Source: an uncultured Cocleimonas sp. (GTDB lineage: Bacteria; Pseudomonadota; Gammaproteobacteria; Thiotrichales; Thiotrichaceae). Taken from it: a stretch of DNA of 5,429 bases. The stretch spans positions 1-5,429 of the forward strand of contig CALJIH010000149.1 in NCBI GenBank assembly GCA_937974135.1, given 5' to 3'. Below are positions 1 through 5,429 of this stretch, piece after piece. The stretch's first letter is position 1, and each line of letters begins with the position of its first letter. The notes under the pieces were generated by a model, which saw only the letters and a list, made by a program, of their open reading frames with translations, had not been told where the DNA came from and did no database searches. A program made the position numbers and the translations under genes.

Positions 1-845
1 GCAGCAATAAATGTAGCATCAGGGCACAGCAGAATAGATTGCGCATTTTCGTCGTGCTCAGCTTGTGAAAACAAATCCATCGCGACCCAATCTGGGTCTG
101 TCTTACCATCACATACGATCAATATTTCTGAAGGCCCAGCAATCATGTCGATACCTACCGTACCAAACACCATGCGTTTAGCCGTAGCCACAAAGATGTT
201 TCCCGGTCCGACAATTTTATCGACTTGAGGAACCGATTCTGTGCCATAAGCCAGCGCCGCAACAGCTTGTGCGCCACCAATAGAAAATACTTTATCAACA
301 CCTGCAATGGCAGCAGCAGCCAATACCAGCTCATTCACTTCACCGTCAGGTGTAGGAACGACCATGATCAACTCTGGCACACCTGCAACTTTGGCAGGAA
401 TAGCATTCATCAAAACGGATGATGGATAAGCAGCTTTGCCCCCAGGAACATAAAGTCCGACACGATCTAAAGCAGTCACTTGTTGTCCTAATACGGTGCC
501 ATCCTCTTCGGTATAGCTCCATGACTCCATATTTTGATGCTGCGCATAACTTTTTATGCGAGACGCAGCTTTTTCTAGAGCATCACGGTGTTCAGGGCTT
601 ATCGCGGTTAATGCTTTTTGTAAACGTTCAGCAGGGATTTCAAGTTCTGTCATTGAACTAGCAGTCATACGATCGAATGTATTCGTGTATTCTATAACTG
701 CGGCATCACCCTTAGTTTTGACATCAGATAAAATATTATTTACCGTATCAATGATTGCTTTATCTGAGCTACTATCCCAAGCTAAGCGTTGTTTTAGCTT
801 ACTCCAAAAGTCTTTATCAGAACTGTTTAATCGTTGGATATTCAT
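1..845 (-). CDS. hisD: Histidinol dehydrogenase, N-terminal 281 residues (cut by window edge)
   Basis: HisD carries out the last two steps of histidine synthesis: NAD-dependent oxidation of L-histidinol through histidinal to L-histidine, in the cytoplasm with a zinc ion. The visible protein starts MNIQRLNSSDKDFW, which matches the usual HisD N-terminus. It contains YVPGGKAAYPSSVLMNA (about residues 132-148), the VDKIVGPGN stretch (208-216), IDMIAGPSEI (232-241) and DLFSQAEHDENAQ (257-269). Gln261 and His264 in the last motif correspond to two of the known zinc ligands. The remaining ligands and the C-terminal third (the family is usually about 430 residues) lie beyond position 1. The start at 845 fits family length, although the AGAAG just upstream is a poor and very close Shine-Dalgarno sequence. 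The gene follows aroG after 103 bases, with a terminator-like hairpin in the gap. hisC would be expected next, outside the window. Confidence 0.97.
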   Translation of the reverse strand, partial: MNIQRLNSSDKDFWSKLKQRLAWDSSSDKAIIDTVNNILSDVKTKGDAAVIEYTNTFDRMTASSMTELEIPAERLQKALTAISPEHRDALEKAASRIKSYAQHQNMESWSYTEEDGTVLGQQVTALDRVGLYVPGGKAAYPSSVLMNAIPAKVAGVPELIMVVPTPDGEVNELVLAAAAIAGVDKVFSIGGAQAVAALAYGTESVPQVDKIVGPGNIFVATAKRMVFGTVGIDMIAGPSEILIVCDGKTDPDWVAMDLFSQAEHDENAQSILLCPDATFIA

Positions 846-857
846 ATCTTCTACTGC

Positions 858-892
858 AAAAAAAACCAAGTCTAATCATACCTTGGCTTTTT
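858..892 (-). terminator. Terminator-like hairpin between aroG and hisD (possible attenuator)
   Basis: Read on the minus strand, CCAAG (886-882) pairs with CTTGG (870-866) around an 11-base loop, followed directly by eight T residues (865-858). A G-T pair (887 with 865) and an upstream A-run (892-888) pairing with the T-run can lengthen the stem, the usual form of a bidirectional intrinsic terminator. The core stem has only three G-C pairs, so termination may be partial. On the plus strand the same stem is followed by C and five T residues, so it could also stop antisense transcripts. It lies 57 bases past the aroG stop and ends 12 bases before the hisD start codon. hisD expression therefore needs read-through or a promoter in this short gap. 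I see no clear sigma-70 promoter; a TATGAT (880-875) in the loop lacks a convincing -35. Confidence 0.7.
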
Positions 893-948
893 AAAAATTA
901 CATAATTCACTTAATTTCTAAGTTAAGAAATCAATGGGTTTATTAATT

Positions 949-2019
949 CTAAACTGTGCGTCGCTTTGCAACAGCATCCGCAAGCTGGCGGAGTACAACT
1001 TCAGTATCATCCCAATTGATACAGGCATCTGTGATACTTTGGCCATATGTTAGGTCTTCTAGAGTTTTACCTGAACCGTCTTGGTTACCTTCAACCAAAT
1101 GACTCTCTATCATTACACCGGAAATACCTGTTTGCCCACCTGCAATTTGATTGGCAATATTTGCACATACTTTGGGTTGGTTTTTAAAATCCTTATTACT
1201 GTTAGCATGGCTGAAATCCACCATAAGATTTTGTGCTAAACCAGCATTTCCTAATTGCTCTAATGCTTCCCCAACACTGACTTCGTCATAATTTGGACGA
1301 CGTCCACCACGTAAAATAATATGACAATCTTCGTTTCCTTGAGTAGTGAAAATTGCAGATTTACCCTCTTTCGTAACGGATAAGAAATGATGTGAATTAG
1401 ACGATGATTTAATCGCATTAATCGCAATATCTAGATTTCCATAGGTACCATTTTTGAAACCAATTGGACACGATATACCTGAAGCTAACTCGCGATGCGC
1501 TTGTGATTCAGTGGTACGTGCACCGATAGCTCCCCATGAAATTAAATCTGCAACATATTGTGGTGAGATTAAATCTAGGTATTCAGTTGCCGTCGGCATA
1601 CCTTGTTCTGCAAGATCAACTAATAACTCGCGGGCTACTCTTAAACCCTTATTTATATTGAATTTATTTGTAAGATCAGGATCATTAATCAAGCCCTTCC
1701 AACCAACGCTAGTACGTGGCTTTTCAAAATAAACACGCATAATGATATGCAAATCATCTTTAAGTTCTTCGCGCATTTTTGCCAAACGACCTGCATACTC
1801 CATAGCGGCTTTTGGATCATGGATAGAACATGGTCCAACAACTACGATTAAACGATCATCCTCACCATGTAAAATTTTATGCGATGCCTCACGAGCTTGG
1901 CTCACCACCTGCGCGGCATTTTCAGTTAACGGAAAATCTTCAATTAACGTAGCCGGTGAATGTACTTCTTGAACTTCCATAATGCGTAAATCGTCTGTTT
2001 TTATTTGTGCGTTGTTCAT
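949..2019 (-). CDS. aroG: 3-deoxy-7-phosphoheptulonate (DAHP) synthase, class I, AroG-like
   Basis: This enzyme condenses phosphoenolpyruvate with erythrose 4-phosphate to give DAHP, the first step of the shikimate pathway to Phe, Tyr and Trp. The protein is complete at 356 residues, close to the roughly 350 of the E. coli AroF/AroG/AroH group, and aligns with AroG from end to end. Visible motifs are VVVGPCSIHDP (59-69), RVYFEKPRTSVGWKGLINDP (95-114), ARTTESQ (167-173), GFKNGT (187-192), VDFSHANS (267-274), and ESHLVEGNQ (305-313). The four metal ligands known from AroG (Cys61, His268, Glu302, Asp326) correspond to Cys64, His271, Glu305 and Asp331. Pro153 and Ser183 match AroG Pro150 and Ser180, sites where changes relieve phenylalanine inhibition. 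The Pro argues against an AroH type, so Phe or Tyr sensitivity is likely but inferred. It starts 28 bases after hisG with only a weak purine-rich ribosome site. Its position between hisG and hisD is unusual. The symbol could equally be aroF. Confidence 0.95.
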   Translation of the reverse strand: MNNAQIKTDDLRIMEVQEVHSPATLIEDFPLTENAAQVVSQAREASHKILHGEDDRLIVVVGPCSIHDPKAAMEYAGRLAKMREELKDDLHIIMRVYFEKPRTSVGWKGLINDPDLTNKFNINKGLRVARELLVDLAEQGMPTATEYLDLISPQYVADLISWGAIGARTTESQAHRELASGISCPIGFKNGTYGNLDIAINAIKSSSNSHHFLSVTKEGKSAIFTTQGNEDCHIILRGGRRPNYDEVSVGEALEQLGNAGLAQNLMVDFSHANSNKDFKNQPKVCANIANQIAGGQTGISGVMIESHLVEGNQDGSGKTLEDLTYGQSITDACINWDDTEVVLRQLADAVAKRRTV

Positions 2020-2047
2020 AATTATCTTTTCGTTTCAAAGTTTAAAT

Positions 2048-2692
2048 TTAATATCGCCAATTTGCTTCAACGGCTTGTTTAAGTTGATCTAATAAAGTTT
2101 GTAACTTTTTGTGTTTAGTTTTCATTGATGCTGAATTCACTACAATCCGAGAACTGATATCTGCCATATGTTCAAGAGGCACTAGACCATTTGCTTTCAA
2201 GGTATTACCCGTATCAACAACATCAACAATAATATCTGCAAGTCCGACAATTGGGGCAAGCTCCATAGAACCATACAGCTTAATAATTTCAATTTGTCTG
2301 CCCTGCTTGGCAAAGTAATCACGAGTACAGTTTACAAACTTAGTGGCTACTTTTAATTGACCATCTGGTAGCGTACGATCAGCAAAACCCGCTGTCATTA
2401 ACTTACAACATGCGATCTTTAAATCGAGCATCTCATACAAGCCGTTACCACCATGTTCCATTAATACATCTTTACCCGTTACACCCAAATCGGCTGCACC
2501 GTATTGAACATAAACAGGCACATCTGTCGCTCTAATAATCACCAGCTTGATGTTTTTATGATTGGTATCTAGTATTAACTTGCGACTGGTTTCGGGGTCA
2601 TCTAAAGCTTGAATACCTGCTGCTTCAAGCAAAGGCATGGTCTCTTTAAAGATGCGTCCTTTAGATAATGCGATGGTAAGTGTGTCTTTCAT
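2048..2692 (-). CDS. hisG: ATP phosphoribosyltransferase, short form (HisZ-dependent)
   Basis: HisG joins ATP and PRPP to make phosphoribosyl-ATP, the committed and feedback-regulated step of histidine synthesis. At 214 residues it has only the two catalytic periplasmic-binding-protein-like lobes and lacks the C-terminal ACT-like regulatory domain of the long (about 300-residue) form. Short HisG works as a complex with the HisRS-like protein HisZ, which should be encoded elsewhere. Motifs: the N-terminal ALSKGRIF (8-15); AADLGVTGKDVL (66-77); and the family signature from about 141 to 170, including ELAPIVGLADIIVDVVDTGN (144-163), whose DTGNTLK part binds the PRPP phosphate. The start at 2692 is 14 bases beyond the murA stop, and that AT-rich gap has no Shine-Dalgarno sequence, so translation may be coupled to murA. 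aroG follows after 28 bases, where hisD would be expected. Confidence 0.97.
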   Translation of the reverse strand: MKDTLTIALSKGRIFKETMPLLEAAGIQALDDPETSRKLILDTNHKNIKLVIIRATDVPVYVQYGAADLGVTGKDVLMEHGGNGLYEMLDLKIACCKLMTAGFADRTLPDGQLKVATKFVNCTRDYFAKQGRQIEIIKLYGSMELAPIVGLADIIVDVVDTGNTLKANGLVPLEHMADISSRIVVNSASMKTKHKKLQTLLDQLKQAVEANWRY

Positions 2693-2706
2693 TGTTATAT
2701 TTATTG

Positions 2707-3966
2707 TTAGCTTACTATTCGTTTAATTTTTGCACCAAGGCCAGTTAACTTGCCTTCGATATCTTCGTAACCACGATCTGTGTGATAAATACGATCGACA
2801 ATGGTAATGCCTTTTGCCGTAAGTCCGGCTAATATCAAACATGCTGAAGCTCTTAAATCTGTCGCCATCACTGGCGCACCTCGTAATGAAGGCATTCCTG
2901 CTACAATGGCAGTATTGCCTTCCAAACGGATATTAGCGCCCATACGCATCAATTCTGCAACATGCATCATGCGATTTTCAAAAATCGTTTCTACCACCAC
3001 ACTAATGCCTTCAGCGACGCAATTCATTGCCATAAACTGAGCTTGCATATCAGTTGGAAATGCTGGATGCGGCTCAGTGCGAATATCAACAGACTTCAGC
3101 TTACGTCCACGCATATCCAATTCGATCCAATCATCACCTTTTTCTACACTGGCGCCACAATCTCTAAATTTTTGAAGTACAGCATCTAAGGTTTCAGGTG
3201 CGGCATTTACACATTTGACCTTGCCGCCAGTTATTGCTGCAGCCGCTAGATAAGTACCGGTTTCAATTCGATCTGCAAGCACTGAATAATCAATACCTTT
3301 TAATTTTTTTACACCAACTACGGTTATTGTATTGGTTCCAGCACCGGTTATTTTTGCTCCCATTTTATTTAGGCAATTAGCGAGATCAACCACCTCTGGT
3401 TCACGAGCTGCATTTCCAAGTGTGGTAGTACCATCAGCTAAAACAGCAGCCATCAATAAGTTTTCGGTACCGGTAACGGTTACTGCATCCATTACAATGT
3501 CAGCACCTTTTAGTTGGTCACAACGCGCTCTTATGAAGCCTTCGTCCACTGTGATTTCAACACCCATCGCTTCAAGGCCTGTGAGGTGTATATTTACTGG
3601 ACGACTACCGATGGCACAACCACCGGGTAAAGATACCTCTGCGTAACCGTAACGAGCAACTAGAGGGCCCAATACTAATATAGAGGCACGCATTGTTCGC
3701 ACTAACTCATATGGTGCTATCTGGTTTTCAATAGTTTTAGTATCGGTAATGATATTATTATCTTTATCGATAGTGACTGTAACACCCATGCCTTCAATGA
3801 GTTTTGCAAGTGTTGCGACATCCTTTAATCTAGGTACATTTCTAATGGTCATTTTGCCATCAGCAAGCAAACCCGCAGCTTGCAAGGGAAGCACTGCATT
3901 TTTAGCGCCAGAAATAACTACTTCACCTTCTAAAGGAGTACCGCCTTCAATTTGAAAAACCTGCAT
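2707..3966 (-). CDS. murA: UDP-N-acetylglucosamine 1-carboxyvinyltransferase
   Basis: MurA transfers enolpyruvate from PEP to UDP-GlcNAc, the first committed step of peptidoglycan synthesis, in the cytoplasm. It is complete at 419 residues, the standard family length. Visible are the N-terminal GAKNAVLPLQAAGLLADG (20-37) with active-site Lys22 and Asn23, the loop PGGCAIGSRPVN (114-125) with catalytic Cys117 (Cys115 in E. coli), HPAFPTDMQAQ (300-310) with Asp306 (Asp305 in E. coli), and DRIYHTDRGYEDIE (391-404) with Arg398 (Arg397 in E. coli). Because the loop residue is Cys and not Asp, the enzyme should be of the fosfomycin-sensitive kind (inferred from the family). The start gives a normal N-terminus; a GGA about 8 bases upstream may serve as ribosome site. 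A 179-base non-coding gap separates it from mlaB, and hisG follows after 14 bases. Confidence 0.98.
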   Translation of the reverse strand: MQVFQIEGGTPLEGEVVISGAKNAVLPLQAAGLLADGKMTIRNVPRLKDVATLAKLIEGMGVTVTIDKDNNIITDTKTIENQIAPYELVRTMRASILVLGPLVARYGYAEVSLPGGCAIGSRPVNIHLTGLEAMGVEITVDEGFIRARCDQLKGADIVMDAVTVTGTENLLMAAVLADGTTTLGNAAREPEVVDLANCLNKMGAKITGAGTNTITVVGVKKLKGIDYSVLADRIETGTYLAAAAITGGKVKCVNAAPETLDAVLQKFRDCGASVEKGDDWIELDMRGRKLKSVDIRTEPHPAFPTDMQAQFMAMNCVAEGISVVVETIFENRMMHVAELMRMGANIRLEGNTAIVAGMPSLRGAPVMATDLRASACLILAGLTAKGITIVDRIYHTDRGYEDIEGKLTGLGAKIKRIVS

Positions 3967-4145
3967 CTCAAGAGTCCAGTCTTACTGCAAAGGGAGGCAT
4001 GATAACGAATTATGAGTCGGATGTGCACCACTAATCCTTGAATTCATTAAGGATTAGTGTTTTTTTATCATTTTCTTGAAGAGTATGCGTAATTTGAGGG
4101 ATTTATACAGGAATCTTAAAGCAAATATTAGATAAATTGTGGATC
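3967..4145. other. Non-coding gap between mlaB and murA, no ibaG
   Basis: These 179 bases lie where many gammaproteobacteria have ibaG (a BolA-like gene of about 80 codons). No reading frame on the minus strand here is long enough or resembles a BolA protein. The gap must hold the murA leader and perhaps a murA promoter. An AT-rich TGTATAAAT is readable on the minus strand near 4100, but I could not pair it with a good -35. The most obvious element is the hairpin at 4029-4066. No minus-strand terminator is visible after mlaB, so read-through from mla into murA remains possible. Confidence 0.6.
4029..4066 (+). terminator. Strong intrinsic-terminator hairpin facing the plus strand
   Basis: CACTAATCCTT (4029-4039) and AAGGATTAGTG (4049-4059) form a perfect 11-bp stem around a 9-base loop, followed at once by seven T residues (4060-4066). 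This is the form of a Rho-independent terminator for plus-strand transcription. No plus-strand gene that I can support ends here. For minus-strand transcripts the stem is preceded by an A-run and not followed by a T-run, so it would fold but should terminate poorly. It may block antisense RNA coming through murA, protect or process the mla-murA transcript, or be left over from a lost gene. Confidence 0.75.
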
Positions 4146-4451
4146 TTATGCCGCAATCAATGACTGTAATTGATAAGCTTTGATAAGGGATTTTGTTTGA
4201 TCAGGGATTCCGACAAAATGACATGCTTTAGCCGCTTCTTTACATTCCCTTTGCCATTCCAGTAAGAGTGCAATTCCAGCACTATCGATACGTTCTAATT
4301 GATGACAATCAATAACAAAGTCAGCTTTATTCGAACTCGATAATTGCTCGAATATTTGAAGACTTTGTTTTTCTATTTCAGTCACATTGGCATACACAAG
4401 ATTGCCCGTTATTGCCAACCCGTGATCTGTTTTGCTTAGAGAAGAATCCAT
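4146..4451 (-). CDS. mlaB: MlaB, STAS-domain subunit of the Mla lipid ABC transporter
   Basis: MlaB is the small cytoplasmic STAS-domain protein that binds the ATPase MlaF and supports assembly and activity of the MlaFEDB inner-membrane complex, which moves phospholipids between the inner membrane and periplasmic MlaC. The protein is 101 residues, near the usual length of about 95-105. It shows the STAS pattern: an early beta region (LAITGNLVYANV, 12-23), then DFVIDCHQLERIDSAGIALL (44-63). Within this, the D-S-A-G at 56-59 is the conserved loop; Ser57 sits where E. coli MlaB has the functionally important Thr52. A second strand (ACHFVGIPD, 76-84) and a final helix follow. It lies 21 bases after mlaC with no clear Shine-Dalgarno sequence, so coupling to mlaC is likely. 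By sequence alone STAS proteins are hard to separate, but the location next to mlaC and mlaD makes the assignment secure. Confidence 0.93.
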   Translation of the reverse strand: MDSSLSKTDHGLAITGNLVYANVTEIEKQSLQIFEQLSSSNKADFVIDCHQLERIDSAGIALLLEWQRECKEAAKACHFVGIPDQTKSLIKAYQLQSLIAA

Positions 4452-4472
4452 TATTTTTTCAGAGCTAATTGT

Positions 4473-5132
4473 TTACTTACCAGCTTTTTCGATTCTAGCA
4501 ATCAAGGCATTTAAACCTTTAGCACTGACTTCACGGGTAAAGTTTGTTCTAAAGTTTGTAATCAAGTTAACACCTGCAATTTCTACATTATAAGCTTTCC
4601 AATCATTACCCACTTTTCGTAAGCTATAGTTAGCACTGATTGCTGAACGTCCTTTTGGAGTAACTAGAGTTCTAGCTAATACATAACCTGGTTTTTTATT
4701 AGGAACTGAATTACCAGCTCGTATTTTTGAGCCTGAGTAATTAATCATTGCCTTAGCGTAACTTCTCACTAACATACCACGAAAGGCGTTTACGAAACGA
4801 TTGCGTTGTTCTGGTGATGCCGTTCTCCAATGTTTTCCCAAAGTCAATTTAGACATTGCATTGAAGTCAATAAAAGGTAACACCTCTCTTTTAACCATTG
4901 CATTTAAGGCATTTTTATCATTACTGTATTGTGCTTTATTTTTTTCAAGCATATCTACAATCCTTGATGTAACAGCAATAACTCGTTTTTCAGCCACGTC
5001 TACATCGGGTGTTTTCGCCGCTACAGGGTTAGTTATAAATATGAGTGTTAAAAACAGTAAGGTTGATAAGACAAACACACCAAATGATTTAAACGGTGAA
5101 GATGAGATTAGTTTTGCTTTTACTTGGGTCAT
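4473..5132 (-). CDS. mlaC: MlaC, periplasmic phospholipid-binding protein
   Basis: MlaC (Ttg2D family) ferries phospholipids across the periplasm between the outer-membrane MlaA complex and the inner-membrane MlaFEDB transporter, helping keep the outer leaflet free of phospholipid. The 219-residue protein begins with a basic stretch (Lys5, Lys7, Lys15), a hydrophobic core at about 17-34, and a likely signal-peptidase I site after Ala39 (V-A-A before K-T-P-D). The mature part has the family pattern: VKREVLPFIDFNAMSKLTLG (80-99), a Trp shortly after, the PEQRNRF helix, and FRGMLVRSYAKAM (117-129). Strands near GRSAISANYSLRKVGNDWKA complete the NTF2-like fold. Length is typical. The start at 5132 is supported by the signal peptide and an AAGGA ribosome site. 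It is 119 bases from mlaD, wider than usual for this operon, and 21 bases from mlaB. Confidence 0.96.
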   Translation of the reverse strand: MTQVKAKLISSSPFKSFGVFVLSTLLFLTLIFITNPVAAKTPDVDVAEKRVIAVTSRIVDMLEKNKAQYSNDKNALNAMVKREVLPFIDFNAMSKLTLGKHWRTASPEQRNRFVNAFRGMLVRSYAKAMINYSGSKIRAGNSVPNKKPGYVLARTLVTPKGRSAISANYSLRKVGNDWKAYNVEIAGVNLITNFRTNFTREVSAKGLNALIARIEKAGK

Positions 5133-5142
5133 TAGAATTTTT

Positions 5143-5147
5143 TCCTT
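5143..5147 (-). promoter_or_regulatory. Ribosome binding site of mlaC
   Basis: AAGGA lies 10 bases upstream of the mlaC ATG (slightly long spacing) within an A-rich stretch. It is the clearest Shine-Dalgarno sequence among the starts in this window and supports the start at 5132. mlaC follows a 119-base gap, so it cannot rely on coupling to mlaD. Confidence 0.6.
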
Positions 5148-5171
5148 AACTACAATAATAATGCTATGTAC

Positions 5172-5224
5172 GTAATTAGTTCACTTTAGATGTAATTAGT
5201 TCCGCTAATTACATGAAATTACAT
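5172..5224. repeat. Cluster of short direct and inverted repeats in the mlaD-mlaC gap
   Basis: The octamer GTAATTAG occurs at 5172-5179 and again at 5192-5199, each followed by TTC, so an 11-base direct repeat (GTAATTAGTTC) recurs at a 20-base period. The second copy is also the left arm of a perfect 10-bp inverted repeat, ATGTAATTAG (5190-5199) and CTAATTACAT (5205-5214), with a 5-base loop. AATTACAT then appears once more at 5217-5224. A run of seven T residues (5226-5232) is 11 bases from the stem, too far for a normal plus-strand terminator, and there is no T-run on the minus-strand side. The arrangement could be an operator for a dimeric regulator, an RNA processing or stability stem, or AT-rich drift. 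The repeats are directly visible; any function is a guess. Confidence 0.6.
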
Positions 5225-5251
5225 ATTTTTTTATTAAAAATCTTTTAAAAT

Positions 5252-5429
5252 TTATTTAGTAGTAAGGCTTACTAAAACCTTACCAATGATTTCTTCAAGA
5301 ACAATAGCAGATTGGGTTAAATCAATTGAACTTCCTTCAACTAACGACGCATCCTCAGCGCCTGGCTCTAGGGAAATATACTGTTCTCCTAACAAACCTG
5401 CAGTGTAGATACTGGCTTGGCTATCTTCT
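5252..5429 (-). CDS. mlaD: MlaD, C-terminal 58 residues (cut by window edge)
   Basis: MlaD is the inner-membrane-anchored MCE-domain subunit whose hexamer forms the lipid channel of the MlaFEDB complex and exchanges lipid with MlaC. Only the end is visible. The stretch ASIYTAGLLGEQYISLEPG (5-23 of the visible part) is the characteristic last strands of the MCE domain, close to the GLLGEQY region of E. coli MlaD. SAIVLEEIIGKVLVSLTTK (40-58) matches the C-terminal helix that forms the central hydrophobic pore. The protein stops right after this helix, without the long polar tail of E. coli MlaD. The reading frame is open to the window edge. Its place before mlaC matches the usual mlaFEDCB order, so mlaE and mlaF should lie beyond position 5429. 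Confidence 0.93.
   Translation of the reverse strand, partial: EDSQASIYTAGLLGEQYISLEPGAEDASLVEGSSIDLTQSAIVLEEIIGKVLVSLTTK

Noticed and set aside
556..894. A 112-codon plus-strand open frame opposite the start of hisD.
   Set aside because: It is antisense to a well-conserved gene, has no ribosome site, and its translation has no recognisable motif.
1454..1972. Plus-strand open frames opposite the DAHP synthase.
   Set aside because: They are shadow frames of a gene with complete catalytic motifs and have no protein-like features of their own.
3968..4000. A 10-codon minus-strand frame (MPPFAVRLDS) whose TGA ends one base before the murA ATG, resembling a leader peptide.
   Set aside because: It has no ribosome site and no telling codon content, and a frame this short is expected by chance.
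4040..4048. A GAATTC palindrome in the loop of the plus-facing hairpin.
   Set aside because: A single six-base palindrome in a loop is expected by chance.
4801..5175. A 124-codon plus-strand open frame opposite mlaC with a hydrophobic-looking translation.
   Set aside because: It mirrors the mlaC signal peptide and coding sequence, and mlaC is clearly the real gene by family motifs.
5260..5274. A perfect 7-bp inverted repeat (TAGTAAG and CTTACTA with one base between) at the end of mlaD, considered as a terminator.
   Set aside because: The loop is too tight for the full stem, there is no adjacent T-run in transcription direction, and it lies inside coding sequence.
1..5429. CRISPR array, insertion sequence, tRNA or rRNA gene.
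   Set aside because: No regularly spaced repeats with unique spacers, no transposase or terminal inverted repeats, and no recognisable tRNA or rRNA segment. The window is almost fully occupied by housekeeping genes.

Overview
The window is a stretch of chromosome from what looks like a gammaproteobacterium of low to moderate GC content (inferred). Every gene I can support lies on the minus strand. The order in transcription direction is mlaD (3' end only), mlaC, mlaB, murA, hisG, a class I DAHP synthase (aroG-like), then hisD (5' part only). The mlaFEDCB - ibaG - murA - hisG - hisD - hisC arrangement is a familiar gammaproteobacterial neighbourhood, and this window is a variant of it.

Layout from high to low coordinates. 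5252-5429 holds the C-terminal 58 residues of MlaD. 5133-5251 is a 119-base AT-rich spacer with a cluster of short repeats, including a perfect 10-bp inverted repeat. 4473-5132 is mlaC and 4146-4451 is mlaB, so the visible part encodes the inner-membrane, periplasmic and STAS components of the Mla lipid-transport system. 3967-4145 is a 179-base gap where many relatives carry ibaG (a BolA-family gene). Here it has no credible gene, but it does have a strong hairpin plus T-run that reads as a terminator for the plus strand, opposite to all the genes. 2707-3966 is murA, the first committed step of peptidoglycan synthesis. 2048-2692 is hisG in its short, HisZ-dependent form. 949-2019 is a DAHP synthase, the entry enzyme of the shikimate pathway, placed between hisG and hisD. 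846-948 is a 103-base spacer with a terminator-like hairpin ending 12 bases before the hisD start. 1-845 is the first 281 codons of hisD.

Functionally the block joins cell-envelope genes (lipid transport and peptidoglycan precursor) with amino-acid biosynthesis (histidine and aromatics). Gaps of 14-28 bases suggest that murA-hisG-aroG is one transcript and that mlaC-mlaB is co-transcribed. The three larger spacers, all with inverted repeats, are the likely places where transcription is divided or adjusted.

The genes themselves are ordinary, intact and easily recognised, and I found no undescribed enzyme or defence system. The points of interest are organisational: the DAHP synthase inside the his gene pair, the hairpin before hisD, the absent ibaG with a wrong-way terminator in its place, and the repeat cluster inside the mla operon.
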